23,997 nt of DNA from an uncultured Atopobium sp. (GTDB taxonomy: Bacteria; Actinomycetota; Coriobacteriia; Coriobacteriales; Atopobiaceae). Made by a program: the position numbers and the translations under genes. The stretch's first letter is position 1. Each line of letters opens with the position of its first letter. Location: positions 1 to 23,997 of the forward strand of contig CALIAD010000090.1 of the NCBI GenBank assembly GCA_938041635.1, read 5' to 3'. The notes beneath the pieces are model-generated. The model searched no databases, was not told the origin of the DNA, and saw nothing but the letters and a program-made list of their open reading frames with translations. Shown in pieces: positions 9,000 to 15,602 of this stretch.

Positions 9000-9782
9000 T
9001 TACTTAGCAGGAAGAATAGAAGGAGTGACGCAGACAACATCCTTAAGTCCTGCGGCTTTAAGCTCCTTGATCTGCTCGTCAGTTACACCTGTATCAGTAA
9101 TGAGCAGGTCAATGTCTTCTGCAGAACCAAATTGGAAGTTGGAAGTAGTGCCCAGCTTAGAAGAATCTGCGACAACATAGTGCTTTCTAGAGCGCTTGAG
9201 CATCTGAGCGTTAATTGCTGGCTCAGGGGCTGTTGCAGAAGTAAGACCAAATTCTCCCGAGAAACCCGTGCAGCCCAAGAAGCATTTAGCAGCGGTAATG
9301 TGCTGGATGCACTCAAGAGCGGTATCACCAGTCATGGAAGCGCGTGGAGGACGGATGTCACCACCAGTAAGGATGATAGAAAGATCGTGGATGTCCTCAA
9401 GCAACAGTGCCTTGCCGTTGTTTGTAACAACAGTTACGTCGTGAGCATCAATCCACTCAAGCATCCCAAGAGCAACGGAGCTGGTGTTGATGAAGATACA
9501 ATCGCCATCCTCAACGTAGCGAGCGGCTTCGCGGGCAATTGCTTTGTTAGAGCGAATCTGCCTTGAGCCAGAAGGACGACCATAAGGATTAAGCAGGGTA
9601 GCAATGCCATACTGACGAGTCAGGATACCGCGCTTCTCAAGAAAGTCCAGGTCACGTCTGATAGTCAAAGAAGAGACCTCAAAGTGATCAGCAAGCTCTA
9701 AAACACTTGCTTGTCCCTCTTTTTCTAGCAGCTCAGTAATTGCCTCGCGACGTGAATCTACGTAAGCCTTACTCCTTTTCAT
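9000..9782 (-). CDS. DeoR-family transcriptional repressor
   Basis: A 260-aa sugar-phosphate-responsive regulator. Residues about 11-60 form the DeoR winged helix with the signature SSLTIRRDLDFLEKRG (37-52). The rest is the DeoR sensor domain (related to ribose-5-phosphate isomerase folds), with TNNGKALL (120-127) and LTGGDIR. The start at 9782 is chosen because GGGAGG precedes it at ideal spacing; an in-frame ATG 15 codons upstream has no ribosome binding site. It is divergent from the PTS genes and separated from them by 380 bases holding repeated GTTCAT/ATGAAC hexamers. This strongly suggests it represses the PTS operon and itself, with release by a phosphorylated sugar intermediate (family knowledge; ligand not visible). 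Confidence 0.93.
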   Translation of the reverse strand: MKRSKAYVDSRREAITELLEKEGQASVLELADHFEVSSLTIRRDLDFLEKRGILTRQYGIATLLNPYGRPSGSRQIRSNKAIAREAARYVEDGDCIFINTSSVALGMLEWIDAHDVTVVTNNGKALLLEDIHDLSIILTGGDIRPPRASMTGDTALECIQHITAAKCFLGCTGFSGEFGLTSATAPEPAINAQMLKRSRKHYVVADSSKLGTTSNFQFGSAEDIDLLITDTGVTDEQIKELKAAGLKDVVCVTPSILPAK

Positions 9783-9966
9783 AAATGCCCTCCCTTTATG
9801 AGTAACATTTTTTCTTTGAATGTTCATTCATCAATAAAATAGAACATCAGAAGAAGGATATCAAGATATTTCAGAAAATAATAGTATGAATATATATGAA
9901 TGTTTTAGATTATAAAAAATGTAACATATAAACTTTACATGGGATAATAGAAGGCGCTTCAATTAC

Positions 9967-9984
9967 GTTCATAAAAACATGAAC
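9967..9984. promoter_or_regulatory. Candidate DeoR-type operator, inverted repeat GTTCAT-N6-ATGAAC
   Basis: GTTCATAAAAACATGAAC is an inverted repeat with perfect 6-bp arms. It overlaps the candidate PTS promoter and sits close to the divergent regulator gene. Single half-sites occur on both sides. Assignment to the neighbouring DeoR protein is an inference from position. Confidence 0.55.
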
Positions 9985-10109
9985 ATTTGTATAGTAACGT
10001 GGACAAAAGAAACGCTGAAAAAATATGAACAACTTTGATTACTGTTTTAGTAAAATTGATTGAAGTTAAGAACGTTTCGTGGCATATTATCAAGTTATTA
10101 AGGCTTGTC

Positions 10110-10139
10110 ATGAGACGGCTTTGAGCCAATGTGTCTCAT
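10110..10139 (+). other. Leader hairpin before PTS EIIA
   Basis: ATGAGAC (10110-10116) pairs with GTCTCAT (10133-10139). Inside it GGCT (10117-10120) pairs with AGCC (10124-10127) around TTG, leaving a 5-base bulge AATGT. There is no T-run after it, so it is not a terminator. It ends 12 bases before the AAGGT ribosome binding site. Confidence 0.55.
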
Positions 10140-10162
10140 AAAGAGAAAGGCAAGGTAGTGCT

Positions 10163-10618
10163 GTGTTAAGCGATCTCCTTACCGAAGACCTGGTGCAGCT
10201 CAATGTTGTAGCTTCTAACTGGGAAGATGCAATTAGAAAGTCTGCGCAACCACTCGTTGATAACAAAAAAGTGACTGAGGGCTATGTTGATGACATCATT
10301 AAAGGTGTCAACGAACTTGGCCCTTATATTGTTATTACCGAGCATGTTGCTCTTCCACACGCACGTCCTGAGTCCGGCGCACTTGAGCCTGCAGTAGGCA
10401 TTACCGTGCTTAAGGATTCCGTTGAGTTTGGCAGCAAAGACAACGATCCAGTTAAGTTTCTTTTCCCACTTGCAGCAAAAGATAGTGAAGGCCACCTTAG
10501 TGCCCTTCAGTCTCTTGTTGAATTGCTGAGCGATCAAGATTTCTTTGCTCAGCTTGAAAAAGCTCAGTCACCAAAAGATGTTGTGGACCTTGTCCACGCA
10601 AAGGAAGGTAGGTTGTAA
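10163..10618 (+). CDS. PTS system EIIA component (fructose/mannitol/ascorbate type)
   Basis: A 151-aa cytoplasmic phosphotransferase. The PTS_EIIA_2 fold shows the active-site segment EHVALPHARPE, with phospho-accepting His66. It takes phosphate from HPr and passes it to EIIB (10618-10917). Start GTG 10163 has AAGGT at 10152-10156, a good distance. It is the first gene of the operon and overlaps the EIIB start by one base (TAATG), so translation is coupled. The closest functional class in this context is UlaC (ascorbate type), judged mainly from the EIIC partner; the true substrate is unknown. Confidence 0.92.
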   Translation: MLSDLLTEDLVQLNVVASNWEDAIRKSAQPLVDNKKVTEGYVDDIIKGVNELGPYIVITEHVALPHARPESGALEPAVGITVLKDSVEFGSKDNDPVKFLFPLAAKDSEGHLSALQSLVELLSDQDFFAQLEKAQSPKDVVDLVHAKEGRL

Positions 10619-10917
10619 TGGCTGATAAGAAGTTCCACGCACTGGTTTGCTGCCGTGCAGGTATGGGTTCTTCCATGATGCTCAAGATCAAGATTGACCA
10701 GGTCATCAAAGAGAATGATCTTCCAATCGAGACTGAGCACGGTAATCTGGATTCCCTGATTGGTTTCAATGGCGATCTTGTTATTACCATGTCTGACCTC
10801 ACCGATGAGCTCAACGCTGACGATCGTGTTCCTTCTGCAGTTGGTATTACCAACATTGTCGACAAGGCAGAGATGAAGGAAAAGCTCACCGCTTGGCTCG
10901 CAGAGCACAACGCATAA
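10618..10917 (+). CDS. PTS system EIIB component (ascorbate/galactitol-type fold)
   Basis: A 99-aa EIIB protein of the small, free-standing type. The phosphorylated cysteine is expected at C12 in LVCCRAGMGSSMM (residues 9-21), matching the CxxGxGSS active-site loop; an extra Cys11 stands next to it. It receives phosphate from EIIA and transfers it to the sugar bound by EIIC. Start ATG 10618 overlaps the EIIA stop codon, with GGAAGG upstream. Confidence 0.92.
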   Translation: MADKKFHALVCCRAGMGSSMMLKIKIDQVIKENDLPIETEHGNLDSLIGFNGDLVITMSDLTDELNADDRVPSAVGITNIVDKAEMKEKLTAWLAEHNA

Positions 10918-10976
10918 GCTCCCCTTTGTATCTTTTTGGCGGGAGTTTCTCGTCATACGCAACGCTGGTTGCCTTC

Positions 10977-11019
10977 GGCGAGAAGCTCTCGCCAAACCTT
11001 TGACAAGAGGTACTTGTCA
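10977..11019 (+). other. Two hairpins between PTS EIIB and EIIC
   Basis: In the 160-base gap between EIIB and EIIC, GGCGAGA-AGC-TCTCGCC (10977-10993) and TGACAAG-AGGTA-CTTGTCA (11001-11019) each form a perfect 7-bp stem. Neither is followed by a T-run. They could limit read-through, or protect or separate the mRNA segments of the operon. Confidence 0.5.
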
Positions 11020-11079
11020 CTTGATTGAGAGAACTTATCTGAGTAGGTTCGTCGGTTTATTTGCTGAAAGGGATTACGC

Positions 11080-12387
11080 ATGCTCAATGCAATTCTCATG
11101 CAGCTTAGAGACACAGCCGTCATCATGGGCATCATTGCTCTTGTCGGCCTCTTGCTGCAGAAGAAGTCCGCTGTGGACGTCTTCTCCGGAACTGTGAAGA
11201 CCATTATTGGCTTCATGATCTTCAACATTGGTTCTAGCGCTATGTCCGCTCAGGTCAACATCTTCAGCGACATGTTTAGTCGTGCATTCGCTGTTAAGGG
11301 CGTTGTAACCCAGGTTGAGGTCGCAACTGCTCTTGCACTGAACACCTACGGTACCGAGGTTGCTCTTGTAATGGTCCTTGGCTTCATCATGAACCTTGTG
11401 TTTGCCAAGATTACCCCATTCAAGTCCGTCTTCTTGACTGGTCAGCACTTCCTGTACTTCTCCTGCGTACTTGCACTGGTCTTCATTGCTCTTGGTCTCC
11501 CAATGTGGGTCACCATTGTTCTTGGTGGTGTCATCCTCGGCTTCTGCGGTGCTGCACTACCTTCGTTGTGCCAGCCATTCGTAAACAAGCTTATTGGTGG
11601 AGATTCCATCGCAATCGGCCACTTCAACTGCATCGGTTATGCTTTCTCCGGTTACGTTGGAAAGCTCTTTGCTAAGAAGAATGAGGAGGACGGCGAGAAG
11701 GAAGCTAAGGAGCTTCCAGAGTTCTTCAAGCTCTTCAAGGACTTTGTCTTCTCCGTTGCTCTCTTCATGATTGTTCTGTTCTACGTTGTTACTATTGCAT
11801 GTCTTGTCACCGGTCACTTTGGCGACACACTTGCAAACAACAAGCCATTCACCAGCTACTTTGGTAACGATGTGTGGTGGATTTGGCCATTCCTTGCTGG
11901 TCTTCAGTTTGCTGCTGGTATGTCCGTTCTTGTTTACGGCGTCCGTCAGTTCATCGCTGAGATTACCGCTGCATTTGTCGGCATCTCCGAGAAGCTCATT
12001 CCAGATGCACGTCCTGCAGTCGACTGCCCTGCAATCTTCCCATTTGCACCAAACGCTGTCATCATCGGCTTCATTGGCTCCTTCCTTGGCGGCCTTGTCG
12101 CAATGGCACTTATGGTTGCATTCCACAGCCCAACCATCATGATTCCTGCAGCAGGCATCTGCTTCTTCTCTGGTGGTACTTGCGGCGTTTGTGGTTACGC
12201 TTACGGTGGATGGCGCGGCGCTCTTCTCGGCTCCTTCCTGGTTGGTATCTTCCTGACCGCTGGTCCTCTGATTCTCTATCCTGCATTTGCTCAGTTGGGA
12301 ATTGCAGAGGCATCCTTCCCTAATGTTGACTACAACATCGTTGGTTCTATCATCTACGGCATCGGCTCACTCTTTGGTCTTGCCTAA
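11080..12387 (+). CDS. PTS system EIIC component, UlaA/SgaT (ascorbate-type) family
   Basis: A 435-aa membrane permease with about ten hydrophobic segments across its length and a charged cytoplasmic stretch (KKNEEDGEKEAKE, about 205-217). It resembles the UlaA/SgaT branch, for example in TPFKSVFLTGQHFLYFSC, the GHFNCIGYAFSG segment and CPAIFPFAPNAVIIGF. With EIIA and EIIB it imports and phosphorylates a substrate. The start ATG 11080 has AAAGGGA about seven bases upstream. No ascorbate breakdown genes (UlaG, UlaD, UlaE, UlaF types) are nearby, so ascorbate is not assured. Codons are strongly biased, suggesting high expression. Confidence 0.92.
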   Translation: MLNAILMQLRDTAVIMGIIALVGLLLQKKSAVDVFSGTVKTIIGFMIFNIGSSAMSAQVNIFSDMFSRAFAVKGVVTQVEVATALALNTYGTEVALVMVLGFIMNLVFAKITPFKSVFLTGQHFLYFSCVLALVFIALGLPMWVTIVLGGVILGFCGAALPSLCQPFVNKLIGGDSIAIGHFNCIGYAFSGYVGKLFAKKNEEDGEKEAKELPEFFKLFKDFVFSVALFMIVLFYVVTIACLVTGHFGDTLANNKPFTSYFGNDVWWIWPFLAGLQFAAGMSVLVYGVRQFIAEITAAFVGISEKLIPDARPAVDCPAIFPFAPNAVIIGFIGSFLGGLVAMALMVAFHSPTIMIPAAGICFFSGGTCGVCGYAYGGWRGALLGSFLVGIFLTAGPLILYPAFAQLGIAEASFPNVDYNIVGSIIYGIGSLFGLA

Positions 12388-12428
12388 GCCTAGATTTCTG
12401 TAGTACCTACTCAGCTCTACGGTTTCTT

Positions 12429-12462
12429 AGGGCGCTCGTGGAAAGCCCGCGGGCGCCCTTTT
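12429..12462 (+). terminator. Terminator or attenuator after PTS EIIC
   Basis: AGGGCGCTCG (12429-12438) pairs with CGGGCGCCCT (12450-12459) over 10 bp with one G-U pair, followed by only four T residues. The next gene starts 25 bases later and shows no obvious promoter of its own, so partial read-through is likely. Confidence 0.8.
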
Positions 12463-12486
12463 AAAAGCTTCACAACAAGGAAAAAC

Positions 12487-13086
12487 ATGGCAGACGAGAA
12501 GAACAACAAAAGTGTTACTGAATCAGTGCTTGGCGATATGTTTGGACTCAGCGTTGACAAACAGCCTGTTCCAGAGCTTCCTAAAGATCAGGTAGTTCTA
12601 GAAGTTCTTGAAGATAGAACTCGTTTGATGGTTCAGGGAATTCTGTATTTGCTCCTGGCGTTTGGCTCTCTTGCTCTGACTTTTTTCTTTTGGGTTTACG
12701 CCAATGTAAGTGGCAATATTTTGGGTCTTGTTGGTGTTATTGCAGGACTCACCATTACGTGGTTTGCATCACGAGCCATGGGAAAACGCTTTAGTCGTTT
12801 TGCCAGCGGTATTCATGTTATTGATTTTGGACAGAAAAACGTATTTATCTTTGCAAAATCCGACAAGAGAAAAGCACTTGTCGTTCCTTATACCAAGATT
12901 AAAAGCTACAAACTCATCCGACAGGGCAAGGCGCTCCGCCTGCTTCTTGAAGGCGCTTGGGTAAGCCATCCTTCCGGATTTGAATTTGTAGACATTAACC
13001 GTCCTTTTATGGCCAACACTCTTGATCAAATTCAGGAGCAGATCGAGCAGCTTATGGCTCAGCACAAGGTCAAAGAGACGCGTTAG
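12487..13086 (+). CDS. Unknown protein with two membrane helices
   Basis: A 199-aa protein that I do not recognise. Residues 1-48 are charged and soluble. Two hydrophobic segments follow (about 49-71 and 77-96), forming a hairpin in the membrane. The C-terminal half (about 105-175) looks like a beta-rich domain, similar in layout to bacterial PH-like or YcxB-type proteins, and ends in a polar helix (about 178-195). Start ATG 12487 has AAGGA upstream. It stands between the PTS permease and the catabolic genes in the same direction. It may belong to the operon, but no enzymatic motif is visible. Confidence 0.75.
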   Translation: MADEKNNKSVTESVLGDMFGLSVDKQPVPELPKDQVVLEVLEDRTRLMVQGILYLLLAFGSLALTFFFWVYANVSGNILGLVGVIAGLTITWFASRAMGKRFSRFASGIHVIDFGQKNVFIFAKSDKRKALVVPYTKIKSYKLIRQGKALRLLLEGAWVSHPSGFEFVDINRPFMANTLDQIQEQIEQLMAQHKVKETR

Positions 13087-13142
13087 CTCAGCATGTAGTA
13101 AGTGTCTTTGAGCTTGGACTCACAGACAGATAAGGAGTTGTA

Positions 13143-13751
13143 ATGGCAACTGAAAAAGAGCAGGTTCAGGAGTTTCTCTCCATTGTGGGAAAGTCCCTTC
13201 ATCAGTACGTACAGAGCATTGATTTTGACGCACTCTCCGCAGCTAAAAAGCTTATTTTAGACGCAGAGGCAAAGGGCGGCCGCCTGCACGTAACCGGTAT
13301 TGGTAAGCCAGGTCACGTCTCTGGTTATGCTGCATCGCTCTTCTCGTCAACCGGAACTCCAACCTATGAGCTTCATGGCACCGAGTGCGTTCACGGATCT
13401 GCTGGTCAGACTCGTCCTGGCGACGTTGTTATTGCTATTTCCAACTCTGGCGAGACGGGCGAGCTCAAGGCTACGGTAACCTGCCTTAAGAACGTTGGCG
13501 TGCACATTATTGCGCTGACTGGCAATCCAAACTCTTGGCTGGCAAACGAGGCAGAGGTTGCTCTCATTGCAGGCGTTGAGCAGGAGGGCGATTCCATGAA
13601 CAAGCCTCCACGCGCCTCAATTTTGGCTGAGATTATGGAGCTCCAGTGCCTCTCTATCCTGCTTCAAAACGAGTACGGCCTTAACCCAGAGCAGTACGTT
13701 AAGTGGCATCCCGGTGGAGCTCTTGGCGCGTCCATTCGCGAGGGCAAATAA
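13143..13751 (+). CDS. SIS-domain sugar-phosphate isomerase (KdsD/GutQ-like, no CBS domains)
   Basis: A 202-aa SIS-domain protein that probably interconverts aldose and ketose phosphates in the cytoplasm. It shows the sugar-phosphate pocket TGIGKPGHVS (51-60), the SIS loop ISNSGETGE (99-107) and the KpsF/GutQ-type signature HPGGALG (189-195). Arabinose-5-phosphate isomerases of E. coli carry two CBS domains after this part; here they are absent, as in the short single-domain forms. AAGGAG lies five bases before ATG 13143. Its place between a PTS permease and two aldolases suggests it acts on the imported phosphorylated sugar rather than on lipopolysaccharide precursors. Confidence 0.85.
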   Translation: MATEKEQVQEFLSIVGKSLHQYVQSIDFDALSAAKKLILDAEAKGGRLHVTGIGKPGHVSGYAASLFSSTGTPTYELHGTECVHGSAGQTRPGDVVIAISNSGETGELKATVTCLKNVGVHIIALTGNPNSWLANEAEVALIAGVEQEGDSMNKPPRASILAEIMELQCLSILLQNEYGLNPEQYVKWHPGGALGASIREGK

Positions 13752-13791
13752 CCCCAGGTAAACACCGCAATACGTATACAGAGGAGTTTGA

Positions 13792-14688
13792 ATGTCAACA
13801 TTTAAGGGCGTTATTGTCCCTATGGTTACGCCGTTTAACCGCGATGAAGAGCAGTCTATCAACTATGAAGCAGCTGAGCAGCTTCTAGAAAAGCTCATCT
13901 CCGAGGGCGCCGATGGAATCTTCACGTTTGGCTCCAACGGTGAGTTCCACGTTTGTAACCCTGACGAGAAGATCAAGTTCTCCAAGTTTATTATCGAGAA
14001 AACCGCTGGTCGTCTTCCTGTTTACGTAGGAACCGGCGCATGCTCAACAAAAGAGGCTCTCTATATGAGCCGTGAAGCAGAGGCAATTGGCGCCGATGCG
14101 CTTTCCGTCATTAACCCTTACTTCCTGGGCATTTCTGACCAGCAGCTGGTTGAGTACTTCAAGACGGTTGCCGCAAGCGTCAAGATTCCAGTCCTTCTGT
14201 ACAACATTCCTAAGGGAACCGGCAAAAACATCTCTAAAGAGGCTGTTGAGCAGCTGGTAACCATTGAAAACATCAAGGGTATTAAGGACAGCTCCGGCAA
14301 CATTGCTAACCTCAAGGATTATCTGGACGCTGCCGCTGGTCACGACGTTGATGTGCTTGTAGGATCTGACGGAAAGATTTCTGAGGCTCACGCCCTTGGA
14401 GCTCAGGGCACTATTGCGGGTACTGCAAACCTTATCACCAAGGTTGTTGTTAACCTTTGGAAGGCTCTTGAGGCAGGAAATACAGAAGAAGCAGCTCGCC
14501 TGCAGGCAGAGATTGAGCCAATCCGCGATATCCTGCACCTTGGAAGCACTCCTCAGACCCTCAAGCGCTCTCTTGAGCTTGCTGGATACCCTGTTGGCCC
14601 TGCTCGTTTCCCTGTTACCGAGGTTGTAGAGGGCGTTGACGAGAAGATCTATGCAATGCTTGACCATTACGGAATTGCTCATAACTAA
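13792..14688 (+). CDS. DHDPS/NAL-superfamily aldolase (not a standard DapA)
   Basis: A 298-aa class I aldolase of the dihydrodipicolinate synthase/N-acetylneuraminate lyase superfamily (TIM barrel), forming or cleaving bonds to pyruvate. The Schiff-base lysine is K165 in GIKDSSGN, the catalytic tyrosine Y137 in LLYNIPKGTG, and the carboxylate loop is GSNGE (47-51). True DapA has an Arg in the segment after the Tyr (PSRTG); here it is PKGTG, so lysine biosynthesis is unlikely. The 2-keto-3-deoxy sugar acid aldolases are a better match in context. Start ATG 13792 has GAGGAG at good spacing. It follows the SIS gene after 40 bases. Confidence 0.88.
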   Translation: MSTFKGVIVPMVTPFNRDEEQSINYEAAEQLLEKLISEGADGIFTFGSNGEFHVCNPDEKIKFSKFIIEKTAGRLPVYVGTGACSTKEALYMSREAEAIGADALSVINPYFLGISDQQLVEYFKTVAASVKIPVLLYNIPKGTGKNISKEAVEQLVTIENIKGIKDSSGNIANLKDYLDAAAGHDVDVLVGSDGKISEAHALGAQGTIAGTANLITKVVVNLWKALEAGNTEEAARLQAEIEPIRDILHLGSTPQTLKRSLELAGYPVGPARFPVTEVVEGVDEKIYAMLDHYGIAHN

Positions 14689-14760
14689 GTATCAAAAATG
14701 ACGGGTTTCTCGCCAGCTCAATAGGGTAGTGCGAGATACGTTTACAAGGAGATGTTGTAT

Positions 14761-15411
14761 ATGAAGATGCAGAAAGCTGCTGTTTCTCAGGCACTGGTTG
14801 ATACCTGTGCGTTTGCAGTTGTTCGCGTCCCAACGGTTGAGCGTGGTATTGAAATTGCCGAGGGCCTTGCAGAGGGCGGCGTTCATGCAATGGAGATCAG
14901 CTATACCCTGCCAAATGCCGGCGAGGTTATTGATGCAATTAGAGAGCGTCTTGGTAATAAGATGATTGTTGGTGCAGGTACTGTTATGGAGCCAACAACT
15001 GCTCGTCTTGCTATTATGGCCGGCGCACAGTTCATTGTTGCTAACTGCGGCTCTGACGAGGTTGCTCGTATGTGCAACCTGTATCAGATTCCTTATGCAC
15101 CTGGCTGCACTACTATGACTGAGGCAAACCACAGCCTTGAGATGGGCGCTGCCTTTATTAAGTGTTTCCCAATCTCTAACGTCTACGGCCCTGAACTGGT
15201 CAATCTTTTTAAGACCCCAACTCCTTGGATGCCTTTGATGGCTTCTGGCGGCATTAACCTTGATAACCTTGCTGAGTGGCTTGAGCGCGGCGTTGACTGC
15301 TGCGGCATGGGAAGCCTGCTTACCAAGGGTTCAAAAGAGGAGATTGCAGCTAATGCAGCCAAGGTTCGTGCCATCATTGATGAGACACGTGCAAAGATGC
15401 AGACTGCGTAA
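14761..15411 (+). CDS. KDPG/KHG-type aldolase (2-keto-3-deoxy-6-phosphogluconate aldolase family)
   Basis: A 216-aa class I aldolase of the Eda/DgoA/DgaF family, which splits 2-keto-3-deoxy-6-phospho sugar acids into pyruvate and glyceraldehyde-3-phosphate. Seen are E45 in MEISYT, GAGTV (71-75), APGCTTMTEA (113-122) and the Schiff-base lysine K134 in FIKCFP. I choose ATG 14761 because AAGGAG (14746-14751) directly abuts an in-frame ATG at 14752, too close to be used; a further ATG at 14767 is possible. It is the last gene of the sugar operon and is followed by a strong terminator. Confidence 0.9.
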   Translation: MKMQKAAVSQALVDTCAFAVVRVPTVERGIEIAEGLAEGGVHAMEISYTLPNAGEVIDAIRERLGNKMIVGAGTVMEPTTARLAIMAGAQFIVANCGSDEVARMCNLYQIPYAPGCTTMTEANHSLEMGAAFIKCFPISNVYGPELVNLFKTPTPWMPLMASGGINLDNLAEWLERGVDCCGMGSLLTKGSKEEIAANAAKVRAIIDETRAKMQTA

Positions 15412-15479
15412 CAGGTGTAGAGCTACCTTGCAGGTGACGTATAACTAACTCTCAACAGCGTTTTTCTCGCGATTTTTAG

Positions 15480-15511
15480 ACCGCCTCTTCAGTAGAGAAG
15501 AGGCGGTTTTT
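15480..15511 (+). terminator. Terminator of the sugar operon
   Basis: ACCGCCTCTTC (15480-15490) pairs with GAAGAGGCGGT (15497-15507) perfectly over 11 bp around AGTAGA, followed by TTTTTC. It is a strong Rho-independent terminator about 70 bases after the KDPG-type aldolase. Confidence 0.95.
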
Positions 15512-15551
15512 CTGTGGATGAACTGCGTGACGTATAACATACCTGCACTTT

Positions 15552-15560
15552 TGGTAAAAT
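15552..15560 (+). promoter_or_regulatory. Candidate extended -10 promoter of ftsEX
   Basis: TGGTAAAAT fits the extended -10 pattern TGN-TATAAT with one change, 43 bases before the ftsE start. No clear -35 is seen, which extended -10 promoters tolerate. Confidence 0.45.
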
Positions 15561-15602
15561 AAACTCTGTATCTGTCTCTTCGGAGTAAGAAAAGGAGCAA
15601 CT

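Larger units (their letters stand above)
9783..10162. promoter_or_regulatory. Divergent control region of DeoR gene and PTS operon
   Basis: An AT-rich region of 380 bases without a gene. It carries the hexamer GTTCAT or its complement ATGAAC at 9822-9827, 9967-9972, 9979-9984 and 10025-10030, plus the near match AGAACAT at 9841-9847. For transcription towards the PTS genes a possible promoter is TTCATA (9968-9973) and TATAGT (9990-9995), 16 bases apart. For the - strand a TATAAT sits at 9914-9909, without a clear -35. A leader hairpin (10110-10139) precedes the EIIA gene. Confidence 0.6.

Noticed and set aside
10005..10020. Catabolite-repression (cre-like) site in the PTS control region
   Set aside because: Only a partial match around GAAACGCTGAAA; too weak to distinguish from chance in AT-rich DNA.
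13792..14688. Calling this gene dapA
   Set aside because: The substrate-binding Arg of DapA is missing and the neighbours are sugar genes, so the superfamily call is safer.
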